64,000 nucleotides of DNA, taken from the NCBI RefSeq assembly GCF_051020975.1, contig NW_027478167.1:5456001-5520000 (forward strand), in the 5' to 3' direction. The notes beneath the pieces are model-generated. The model saw only the letters and a list, made by a program, of their open reading frames with translations. It did not search any database and was not told the origin of the DNA. Origin of the DNA: Osmia lignaria lignaria. Lineage: Eukaryota > Arthropoda > Insecta > Hymenoptera > Megachilidae. Positions 50,509-62,700 of this stretch are shown here, one piece after another; the stretch's first letter is position 1; every line of letters starts with the position of its first letter. The position numbers and the translations under genes were made by a program.

Positions 50509-52440
50509 TTGCAGATTCAGCTCAAAGGAACTGGCCTGACGGACATATTTCGAGATATTTTTTCTTCTTGTTGTTCTTCCTCTGCACAGCTAAGCTGGAA
50601 GTGGCATCTGCAGCTCGCAATAGTGCAGAGTTATCTCAAAGAAAGGGGCCACGGTGTTTCTGTATCTCTATTATGTTGGGGCGGCTTCGGAACTTTTAAA
50701 TATCACGATATATCTCGAAAACTACGCTTCTGATCAAAAAATATCATAGAACATAAATTGTAGGAAACATAATTCTCTACAAAAAAGGTCTCTTAACATT
50801 TTGCCATAGCTCGCTTCGTTTCCGAGATATTTGCAGATATATCTCAAGGGAAGGGGCCTGACGGACATATTTGGAGATATTTCTTCTTCTTGTTGTTCTT
50901 CTTCTGCACAGCTAAACTGGAAGTGGCATTTACAGCTCGCAATAGTGCAGAGTTATCTCAAAGAAAGGGGCCACGGTGTTTCCGTATCTCTATTATGTTG
51001 GTGCGGCTTCGGAACTTTTAAATATCTCGATATATCTCGAAAACTACGCTTCTGATCAAAAAATATCATAGAACATAAATTGTAGGAAACATAATTCTCT
51101 ACAAAAAACGTTTCTTAACATTTTGCCATAGCTCGCTTCGTTTCCGAGATATTTGCAGATTCAGCTCAAAGGAACGGGCCTGACGGACATATTTCGAGAT
51201 ACTTCTTCTTCTTGTTGTTCTTCTTCTGCACAGCTAAGCTGAAAGTGGCATTTGCGGCTCGCACTAGTGCAGAGTTATCTCAAAGAAAGGGGCCACGGTG
51301 TTTCTGTATCTCTATTATGTTGGTGCGGCTTCGGAACTTTTAAATATCTCGATATATCTCGAAAACTACGCTTCTGATCAAAAAATATCATAGAACATAA
51401 ATTGTAGGAAACATAATTCTCTACAAAAAAGGTCTCTTAACATTTTGCCATAGCTCACTTCGTTTCCGAGATATTTGCAGATATATCTCAAGGGAAGGGG
51501 CCTGACGGACATATTTCGAGATATTTCTTCTTCTTGTTGTTCTTCTTCTGCACAGCTAAGCTGGAAGTGGCATTTACAGCTCGCAATAGTGCAGAGTTAT
51601 CTCAAAGAAAGGGGCCACGGTGTTTCTGTATCTCTATTATGTTGGTGCGGCTTCGGAACTTTTAAATATCTTGATATATCTCGAGAACTACGCATCTGAT
51701 CAAAAAATATCATAGAACATAAATTGTAGGAAACATAATTCTCTACAAAAAAGGTCTCTTAACATTTTGCCATAGCTCGCTTCGTTTCCGAGATATTTGA
51801 AGATTTATCTCAAGGGAAGGGGCCTGACGGACATATTTCGAGATATTTCTTCTTCTTGTTGTTCTTCTTCTGCACAGCTAAGCTGGAAGTGGCATTTGCA
51901 GCTCGCAATAGTGCAGAGTTATCTCAAAGAAAGGGGCCACGGTGTTTCTGTATCTCTATTATGTTGGTGCGGCTTCGGAACTTTTAAATATCTCGATATA
52001 TCTCGAGAACTACGCATCTGATCGAAAAATATCATAGAACATAAAAAGTAGGAAACTTAATTCTCTACCAAAGAGGTCTCTTAACATTTTGCCATAGCTC
52101 GCTTCGTTTCCGAGATATTTGCAGATTTATCTCAAGGGAAGGGGCCTGACGGACATATTTCGAGATATTTCTTCTTTTTGTTGTTCTTCTTCTGCACAGC
52201 TAAGCTGGAAGTGGCATTTGCAGCTCGCAATAGTGCAGAGTTATCTCAAAGAAAGGGGCCACGGTGTTTCTGTATCTCTATTATGTTGGGGCGGCTTCGG
52301 AACTTTTAAATATCACGATATATCTCGAAAACTACGCTTCTGATCAAAAAATATCATAGAACATAAATTGTAGGAAACATAATTCTCTACAAAAAAGGTC
52401 TCTTAACATTTTGCCATAGCTCGCTTCGTTTCCGAGATAT
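50509..52440. repeat. Displaced six-unit copy of 45035-46966
   Basis: Six units match 45035-46966 in order, 5474 bp (17 units) away: class D, C-like, class D, B, atttgaagat unit, cttctttttg unit. Differences include ttggagata at 50873, tttccgtatc at 50980, and ctgaaagtg at 51240, which puts a TGA into the usual open frame. The sixth unit (52119) switches identity partway through and ends as a class D unit. Confidence 0.85.
52119..52440 (+). repeat. Chimeric monomer with a mapped exchange interval
   Basis: The left part matches the unit at 46645 (cttctttttg, variant T at 52177; catttgcag, T at 52218). The right part matches the unit at 50509 (ttggggcgg, G at 52290; cacgatat; A-type tail). The next unit, 52441, matches 50831 including the rare tttccgtatc. 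An exchange between 52218 and 52290, joining registers five units apart, explains all of this. Confidence 0.85.
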
Positions 52441-53729
52441 TTGCAGATATATCTCAAGGGAAGGGGCCTGACGGACATATTTCGAGATATTTCTTCTTCT
52501 TGTTGTTCTTCTTCTGCACAGCTAAACTGGAAGTGGCATTTACAGCTCGCAATAGTGCAGAGTTATCTCAAAGAAAGGGGCCACGGTGTTTCCGTATCTC
52601 TATTATGTTGGTGCGGCTTCGGAACTTTTAAATATCTCGATATATCTCGAAAACTACGCTTCTGATCAAAAAATGTCATACAACATACATTGTAGGAAAC
52701 ATAATTCTCTACAAAAAAGGTCTCTTAACATTTTGCCATAGCTCGCTTCGTTTCCGAGATATTTGCAGATATATCTCAAGGGAAGGGGCCTGACGGACAT
52801 ATTTCGAGATATTTCTTCTTCTTGTTGTTCTTCTTCTGCACAGCTAAGCTGGAAGTGGCATTTACAGCTCGCAATAGTGCAGAGTTATCTCAAAGAAAGG
52901 GGCCACGGTGTTTCTGTATCTCTATTATGTTTTGTGCGGCTTCGGAACTTTTAAATATCTTGATATATCTCGAGAACTACGCATCTGATCAAAAAATATC
53001 ATAGAACATGAAAAGTAGGAAACTTAATTCTCTACAAAAAAGGTCTCTTAACATTTTGCCATAGCTCGCTTCGTTTCCGAGATATTTGCAGATTTATCTG
53101 AAGGGAAGGGGCCTAACGGACATATTTCGAGATATTTCTTCTTCTTGTTGTTCTTCTTCTGCACAGCTAAACTGGAAGTGGCATTTCCAGCTCGCAATAG
53201 TGCAGAGTTATCTCAAAGAAAGGGGCCACGGTGTTTCTGTATCTCTATTATGTTGGTGCGGCTTCGCAACTTTTAAATATCTTGATATATCTCGAGAACT
53301 ACGCATCTGATCAAAAAATATCATAGAACATAAAAAGTAGGAAACTTAATTCTCTACAAAAAAGGTCTCTTAACATTTTGCCACAGCTCGCTTCGTTTCC
53401 GAGATATTTGCAGATTTATCTCAAGGGAAGGGGCCTGACGGACATATTTCGAGATATTTCTTCTTCTTGTTGTTCTTCTTCTGCACAGCTAAGCTGGAAG
53501 TGGCATCTGCGGCTCGCACTAGTGCAGAGTTATCTCAAAGAAAGGGGCCACGGTCTTTCTGTATCTCTATTATGTTGGTGCGGCTTCGGAACTTTTAAAT
53601 ATCTCGATATATCTCGAAAACTACGCTTCTGATCAAAAAATATCATAGAACATAAATTGTAGGAAACATAATTCTCTACAAAAAACGTATCTTAACATTT
53701 TGCCATAGCTCGCTTCGTTTCCGAGATAT
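52441..53729. repeat. Four mixed units including the only 323-bp unit
   Basis: Order: C-like (52441), B of 323 bp (52763), class C with ttatctgaaggg (53086), and A with ggtctttc (53408). The length change is at about 52928-52936, where atgttggtgc became atgttttgtgc. The run links the displaced cassette to the class D-led blocks. Confidence 0.85.
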
Positions 53730-56700
53730 TTGCAGATTCAGCTCAAAGGAACGGGCCTGACGGACATATTTCGAGATACTTCTTCTTCTTGTTGTTCTTC
53801 CTCTGCACAGCTAAGCTGGAAGTGGCATTTGCAGCTCGCAATAGTGCAGAGTTATCTCAAAGAAAGGGGCCACGGTGTTTCTGTATCTCTATTATGTTGG
53901 TGCGGCTTCGGAACTTTTAAATATCTTGATATATCTCGAGAACTACGCATCTGATCAAAAAATATCATAGAACATAAAAAGTAGGAAACTTAATTCTCTA
54001 CAAAAAAGGTCTCTTCACATTTTGCCATAGCTCGCTTTGTTTCCGAGATATTTGCAGATTTATCGCAAGGGAAGGGGCCTAACGGACATATTTCGAGATA
54101 TTTCTTCTTCTTGTTGTTCTTCTTCTGCACAGCTAAACTGGAAGTGGCATTTCCAGCTCGCAATAGTGCAGAGTTATCTCAAAGAAAGGGGCCACGGTGT
54201 TTCTGTATCTCTATTATGTTGGTGCGGTTTCGGAACTTTTAAATATCTTGATATATCTCGAGAACTACGCATCTGATCAAGAAATATCATACAACATAAA
54301 AAGTAGGAAACTTAATTCTCTACAAAAAAGGTCTCTTAACATTTTGCCATAGCTCGCTTCGTTTCCGAGATATTTGCAGATTTATCTCAAGGGAAGGGGC
54401 CTGACGGACATATTTCGAGATATTTCTTCTTCTTGTTGTTCTTCTTCTGCACAGCTGAGCTGGAAGTGGCATTTGCAGGTCGCAATAGTGCAGAGTTATC
54501 TCAAAGAAAGGGGCCACGGTGTTTCTGTATCTCTATTATGTTGGTGCGGCTTCGGAACTTTTAAATATCTTGATATATCTCGAGAACGACGCATCTGATC
54601 AAAAAATATCATAGAACATAAAAAGTAGGAAACTTAATTCTCTACAAAAAAGATCTCTTAACATTTTGCCATAGCTCGCTTCGTTTCCGAGATATTTGCA
54701 GATTTATCTCAAGGGAAGGGGCCTGACGGACATATTTCGAGATATTTCTTCTTCTTGTTGTTCTTCTTCTGCACAGCTAAGCTGGAAGTGGCATTTGCAG
54801 CTCGCACTAGCGCAGAGTTATCTCAAAGAAAGGGGCCACGGTGTTTCTGTATCTCTATTATGTTGGTGCGGCTTCGGAACTTTTAAATATCTCGATATAT
54901 CTCGAAAACTACGCTTCTGATCAAAAAATATCATAGAACATAAAAAGTAGGAAACTTAATTCTCCACAAAAAAGGTCTCTTAACATTTTGCCATAGCTCG
55001 CTTCGTTTCCGAGATATTTGCAGATTTATCTCAAGGGAAGGGGCCTGACGGACATATTTCGAGATATTTCTTCTTCTTGTTGTTCTTCTTCTGCACAGCT
55101 AAGCTGGAAGTGGCATTTGCGGCTCTCACTAGTGCAGAGTTATCTCAAAGAAAGGGGCCACGGTGTTTCTGTATCTCTATTATGTTGGTGCGGCTTCGGA
55201 ACTTTTAAATATCTCGATATATCTCGAAAACTACGGTTCTGATCAAAAAATATCATAGAACATAAATTGTAGGAAACATAATTCTCTACAAAAAAGGTCT
55301 CTTAACATTTTGCCATAGCTCGCTTCGTTTCCGAGATATTTGCAGATTTATCTCAAGGGAAGGGGCCTGACGGACATATTTCGAGATATTTCTTCTTCTT
55401 GTTGTTCTTCTTCTGCACAGCTGAGCTGGAAGTGGCATTTGCAGGTCGCAATAGTGCAGAGTTATCTCAAAGAAAGGGGCCACGGTGTTTCTGTATCTCT
55501 ATTATGTTGGTGCGGCTTCGGAACTTTTAAATATCTCGATATATCTCCAAACCTACGCTTCTGATCAAAAAATATCATAGAACATAAATTGTAGGAAACA
55601 TAATTCTCTACAAAAAAGGTCTCTTAACATTTTGCCATAGCTCGCTTCGTTTCCGAGATATTTGCAGATTTATCTCAAGGGAAGGGGCCTGACGGACTTA
55701 TTTCGAGATATTTCTTCTTCTTGTTGTTCTTCTTCTGCACAGCTAAGCTGGAAGTGGCATTTGCGGCTCGCACTAGTGCAGAGTTATCTCAAAGAAAGGG
55801 GCCACGGTGTTTCTGTATCTCTATTATGTTGGTGCGGCTTCGGAACTTTTAAATATCTCGATATATCTCGAAAACTACGCTTCTGATCAAAAAATATCAT
55901 AGAACATAAATTGTAGGAAACATAATTCTCTACAAAAAACGTATCTTAACATTTTGCCATAGCTCGCTTCGTTTCCGAGATATTTGCAGATTCAGCTCAA
56001 AGGAACGGGCCTGACGGACATATTTCGAGATACTTCTTCTTCTTCTTGTTCTTCCTCTGCACAGCTAAGCTGGAAGTGGCATTTGCAGCTCGCAATAGTG
56101 CAGAGTTATCTCAAAGAAAGGGGCCACGGTGTTTCTGTATCTCTATTATGTTGGTGCGGCTTCGGAACTTTTAAATATCTTGATATATCTCGAGAACTAC
56201 GCATCTGATCAAGAAATATCATAGAACGTAAAAAGTAGGAAACTTAATTCTCTACAAAAAAGGCCTCTTAACATTTTGCCATAGCTCGCTTTGTTTCCGA
56301 GATATTTGCAGATTTATCGCAAGGGAAGGGGCCTAACGGACATATTTCGAGATATTTCTTCTTCTTGTTGTTCTTCTTCTGCACAGCTAAACTGGAAGTG
56401 GCATTTCCAGCTCGCAATAGTGCAGAGTTATCTCAAAGAAAGGGGCCACGGTGTTTCTGTATCTCTATTATGTTGGTGCGGTTTCGGAACTTTTAAATAT
56501 CTTGATATATCTCGAGAACTACGCATCTGATCAAAAAATATCATAGAACATAAAAAGTAGGAAACTTAATTCTCTACAAAAAAGGTCTCTTAACATTTTG
56601 CCATAGCTCGCTTCGTTTCCGAGATATTTGCAGATTTATCTCAAGGGAAGGGGCCTGACGGACATATTTCGAGATATTTCTTCTTCTTGTTGTTCTTCTT

Positions 56701-59700
56701 CTGCACAGCTGAGCTGGAAGTGGCATTTGCAGGTCGCAATAGTGCAGAGTTATCTCAAAGAAAGGGGCCACGGTGTTTCTGTATCTCTATTATGTTGGTG
56801 CGGCTTCGGAACTTTTAAATATCTTGATATATCTCGAGAACGACGCATCTGATCAAAAAATATCATAGAACATAAAAAGTAGGAAACTTAATTCTCTACA
56901 AAACAGATCTCTTAACATTTTGCCATAGCTCGCTTCGTTTCCGAGATATTTGCAGATTTATCTCAAGGGAAGGGGCCTGACGGACATATTTCGAGATATT
57001 TCTTCTTCTTGTTGTTCTTCTTCTGCACAGCTAAGCTGGAAGTGGCATTTGCAGCTCGCACTAGCGCAGAGTTATCTCAAAGAAAGGGGCCACGGTGTTT
57101 CTGTATCTCTATTATGTTGGTGCGGCTTCGGAACTTTTAAATATCTCGATATATCTCGAAAACTACGCTTCTGATCAAAAAATATCATAGAACATAAATT
57201 GTAGGAAACATAATTCTCTACAAAAAAGGTCTCTTAACATTTTGCCATAGCTCGCTTCGTTTCCGAGATATTTGCAGATTTATCTCAAGGGAAGGGGCCT
57301 GACGGACATATTTCGAGATATTTCTTCTTCTTGTTGTTCTTCTTCTGCACAGCTGAGCTGGAAGTGGCATTTGCAGGTCGCAATAGTGCAGAGTTATCTC
57401 AAAGAAAGGGGCCACGGTGTTTCTGTATCTCTATTATGTTGGTGCGGCTTCGGAACTTTTAAATATCTCGATATATCTCCAAACCTACGCTTCTGATCAA
57501 AAAATATCATAGAACATAAATTGTAGGAAACATAATTCTCTACAAAAAAGGTCTCTTAACATTTTGCCATAGCTCGCTTCGTTTCCGAGATATTTGCAGA
57601 TTTATCTCAAGGGAAGGGGCCTGACGGACTTATTTCGAGATATTTCTTCTTCTTGTTGTTCTTCTTCTGCACAGCTAAGCTGGAAGTGGCATTTGCGGCT
57701 CGCACTAGTGCAGAGTTATCTCAAAGAAAGGGGCCACGGTGTTTCTGTATCTCTATTATGTTGGTGCGGCTTCGGAACTTTTAAATATCTCGATATATCT
57801 CGAAAACTACGCTTCTGATCAAAAAATATCATAGAACATAAATTGTAGGAAACATAATTCTCTACACAAAACGTATCTTAACATTTTGCCATAGCTCGCT
57901 TCGTTTCCGAGATATTTGCAGATTCAGCTCAAAGGAACGGGCCTGACGGACATATTTCGAGATACTTCTTCTTCTTGTTGTTCTTCCTCTGCACGGCTAA
58001 GCTGGAAGTGGCATTTGCAGCTCGCAATAGTGCAGAGTTATCTCAAAGAAAGAGGCCACGGTGTTTCTGTATCTCTATTATGTTGGTGCGGCTTCGGAAC
58101 TTTTAAATATCTTGATATATCTCGAGAACTACGCATCTGATCAAGAAATATCATAGAACGTAAAAAGTAGGAAACTTAATTCTCTACAAAAAAGGCCTCT
58201 TAACATTTTGCCATAGCTCGCTTTGTTTCCGAGATATTTGCAGATTTATCGCAAGGGAAGGGGCCTAACGGACATATTTCGAGATATTTCTTCTTCTTGT
58301 TGTTCTTCTTCTGCACAGCTAAACTGGAAGTGGCATTTCCAGCTCGCAATAGTGCAGAGTTATCTCAAAGAAAGGGGCCACGGTGTTTCTGTATCTCTAT
58401 TATGTTGGTGCGGTTTCGGAACTTTTAAATATCTTGATATATCTCGAGAACTACGCATCTGATCAAAAAATATCATAGAACATAAAAAGTAGGAAACTTA
58501 ATTCTCTACAAAAAAGGTCTCTTAACATTTTGCCATAGCTCGCTTCGTTTCCGAGATATTTGCAGATTTATCTCAAGGGAAGGGGCCTGACGGACATATT
58601 TCGAGATATTTCTTCTTCTTGTTGTTCTTCTTCTGCACAGCTGAGCTGGAAGTGGCATTTGCAGGTCGCAATAGTGCAGAGTTATCTCAAAGAAAGGGGC
58701 CACGGTGTTTCTGTATCTCTATTATGTTGGTGCGGCTTCGGAACTTTTAAATATCTTGATATATCTCGAGAACGACGCATCTGATCAAAAAATATCATAG
58801 AACATAAAAAGTAGGAAACTTAATTCTCTACAAAACAGATCTCTTAACATTTTGCCATAGCTCGCTTCGTTTCCGAGATATTTGCAGATTTATCTCAAGG
58901 GAAGGGGCCTGACGGACATATTTCGAGATATTTCTTCTTCTTGTTGTTCTTCTTCTGCACAGCTAAGCTGGAAGTGGCATTTGCAGCTCGCACTAGCGCA
59001 GAGTTATCTCAAAGAAAGGGGCCACGGTGTTTCTGTATCTCTATTATGTTGGTGCGGCTTCGGAACTTTTAAATATCTCGATATATCTCGAAAACTACGC
59101 TTCTGATCAAAAAATATCATAGAACATAAAAAGTAGGAAACTTAATTCTCCACAAAAAAGGTCTCTTAACATTTTGCCATAGCTCGCTTCGTTTCCGAGA
59201 TATTTGCAGATTTATCTCAAGGGAAGGGGCCTGACGGACATATTTCGAGATATTTCTTCTTCTTGTTGTTCTTCTTCTGCACAGCTAAGCTGGAAGTGGC
59301 ATTTGCGGCTCTCACTAGTGCAGAGTTATCTCAAAGAAAGGGGCCACGGTGTTTCTGTATCTCTATTATGTTGGTGCGGCTTCGGAACTTTTAAATATCT
59401 CGATATATCTCCAAACCTACGCTTCTGATCAAAAAATATCATAGAACATAAATTGTAGGAAACATAATTCTCTACAAAAAAGGTCTCTTAACATTTTACC
59501 ATAGCTCGCTTCGTTTCCGAGATATTTGCAGATTTATCTCAAGGGAAGGGGCCTGACGGACATATTTCGAGATACTTCTTCTTCTTGTTGTTCTTCCTCT
59601 GCACAGCTAAGCTGGAAGTGGCATTTGCAGCTCGCAATAGTGCAGAGTTATCTCAAAGAAAGGGGCCACGGTGTTTCTGTATCTCTATTATGTTGGTGCG

Positions 59701-62700
59701 GCTTCGGAACTTTTAAATATCTTGATATATCTCGAGAACGACGCATCTGATCAAAAAATATCATAGAACATAAAAAGTAGGAAACTTAATTCTCTACAAA
59801 AAAGATCTCTTAACATTTTGCCATAGCTCGCTTCGTTTCCGAGATATTTGCAGATTTATCTCAAGGGAAGGGGCCTGACGGACATATTTCGAGATATTTC
59901 TTCTTCTTGTTGTTCTTCTTCTGCACAGCTAAGCTGGAAGTGGCATTTGCAGCTCGCACTAGCGCAGAGTTATCTCAAAGAAAGGGGCCACGGTGTTTCT
60001 GTATCTCTATTATGTTGGTGCGGCTTCGGAACTTTTAAATATCTCGATATATCTCGAAAACTACGCTTCTGATCAAAAAATATCATAGAACATAAAAAGT
60101 AGCAAACTTAATTCTCCACAAAAAAGGTCTCTTAACATTTTGCCATAGCTCGCTTCGTTTCCGAGATATTTGCAGATTTATCTCAAGGGAAGGGGCCTGA
60201 CGGACATATTTCGAGATATTTCTTCTTCTTGTTGTTCTTCTTCTGCACAGCTAAGCTGGAAGTGGCATTTACGGCTCTCACTAGTGCAGAGTTATCTCAA
60301 AGAAAGGGGCCACGGTGTTTCTGTATCTCTATTATGTTGGTGCGGCTTCGGAACTTTTAAATATCTCGATATATCTCCAAACCTACGCTTCTGATCAAAA
60401 AATATCATAGAACATAAATTGTAGGAAACATAATTCTCTACAAAAAAGGTCTCTTAACATTTTACCATAGCTCGCTTCGTTTCCGAGATATTTGCAGATT
60501 TATCTCAAGGGAAGGGGCCTGACGGACATATTTCGAGATATTTCTTCTTCTTGTTGTTCTTCTTCTGCACAGCTAAGCTGGAAGTGGCATTTGCGGCTCG
60601 CACTAGTGCAGAGTTATCTCAAAGAAAGGGGCCACGGTGTTTCTGTATCTCTATTATGTTGGTGCGGCTTCGGAACTTTTAAATATCTCGATATATCTCG
60701 AAAACTACGCTTCTGATCAAAAAATATCATAGAACATAAATTGTAGGAAACATAATTCTCTACAAAAAACGTATGTTAACATTTTGCCATAGCTCGCTTC
60801 GTTTCCGAGATATTTGCAGATTCAGCTCAAAGGAACGGGCCTGACGGACATATTTCGAGATACTTCTTCTTCTTGTTGTTCTTCCTCTGCACAGCTAAGC
60901 TGGAAGTGGCATTTGCAGCTCGCAATAGTGCAGAGTTATCTCAAAGAAAGGGGCCACGGTGTTTCTGTATCTCTATTATGTTGGTGCGGCTTCGGAACTT
61001 TTAAATATCTTGATATATCTCGAGAACTACGCATCTGATCAAGAAATATCATAGAACGTAAAAAGTAGGAAACTTAATTCTCTACAAAAAAGGCCTCTTA
61101 ACATTTTGCCATAGCTCGCTTTGTTTCCGAGATATTTGCAGATTTATCGCAAGGGAAGGGGCCTAACGGACATATTTCGAGATATTTCTTCTTCTTGTTG
61201 TTCTTCTTCTGCACAGCTAAACTGGAAGTGGCATTTCCAGCTCGCAATAGTGCAGAGTTATCTCAAAGAAAGGGGCCACGGTGTTTCTGTATCTCTATTA
61301 TGTTGGTGCGGTTTCGGAACTTTTAAATATCTTGATATATCTCGAGAACTACGCATCTGATCAAAAAATATCATAGAACATAAAAAGTAGGAAACTTAAT
61401 TCTCTACAAAAAAGGTCTCTTAACATTTTGCCATAGCTCGCTTCGTTTCCGAGATATTTGCAGATTTATCTCAAGGGAAGGGGCCTGACGGACATATTTT
61501 GAGATATTTCTTCTTCTTGTTGTTCTTCTTCTGCACAGCTGAGCTGGAAGTGGCATTTGCAGGTCGCAATAGTGCAGAGTTATCTCAAAGAAAGGGGCCA
61601 CGGTGTTTCTGTATCTCTATTATGTTGGTGCGGCTTCGGAACTTTTAAATATCTTGATATATCTCGAGAACGACGCATCTGATCAAAAAATATCATAGAA
61701 CATAAAAAGTAGGAAACTTAATTCTCTACAAAACAGATCTCTTAACATTTTGCCATAGCTCGCTTCGTTTCCGAGATATTTGCAGATTTATCTCAAGGGA
61801 AGGGGCCTGACGGACATATTTCGAGATATTTCTTCTTCTTGTTGTTCTTCTTCTGCACAGCTAAGCTGGAAGTGGCATTTGCAGCTCGCACTAGCGCAGA
61901 GTTATCTCAAAGAAAGGGGCCACGGTGTTTCTGTATCTCTATTATGTTGGTGCGGCTTCGGAACTTTTAAATATCTCGATATATCTCGAAAACTACGCTT
62001 CTGATCAAAAAATATCATAGAACATAAAAAGTAGGAAACTTAATTCTCCACAAAAAAGGTCTCTTAACATTTTGCCATAGCTCGCTTCGTTTCCGAGATA
62101 TTTGCAGATTTATCTCAAGGGAAGGGGCCTGACGGACATATTTCGAGATATTTCTTCTTCTTGTTGTTCTTCTTCTGCACAGCTAAGCTGGAAGTGGCAT
62201 TTGCGGCTCTCACTAGTGCAGAGTTATCTCAAAGAAAGGGGCCACGGTGTTTCTGTATCTCTATTATGTTGGTGCGGCTTCGGAACTTTTAAATATCTCG
62301 ATATATCTCCAAACCTACGCTTCTGATCAAAAAATATCATAGAACATAAATTGTAGGAAACATAATTCTCTACAAAAAAGGTCTCTTAACATTTTACCAT
62401 AGCTCGCTTCGTTTCCGAGATATTTGCAGATTTATCTCAAGGGAAGGGGCCTGACGGACATATTTCGAGATACTTCTTCTTCTTGTTGTTCTTCCTCTGC
62501 ACAGCTAAGCTGGAAGTGGCATTTGCAGCTCGCAATAGTGCAGAGTTATCTCAAAGAAAGGGGCCACGGTGTTTCTGTATCTCTATTATGTTGGTGCGGC
62601 TTCGGAACTTTTAAATATCTTGATATATCTCGAGAACTACGCATCTGATCAAAAAATATCATAGAACATAAAAAGTAGGAAACTTAATTCTCTACAAAAA

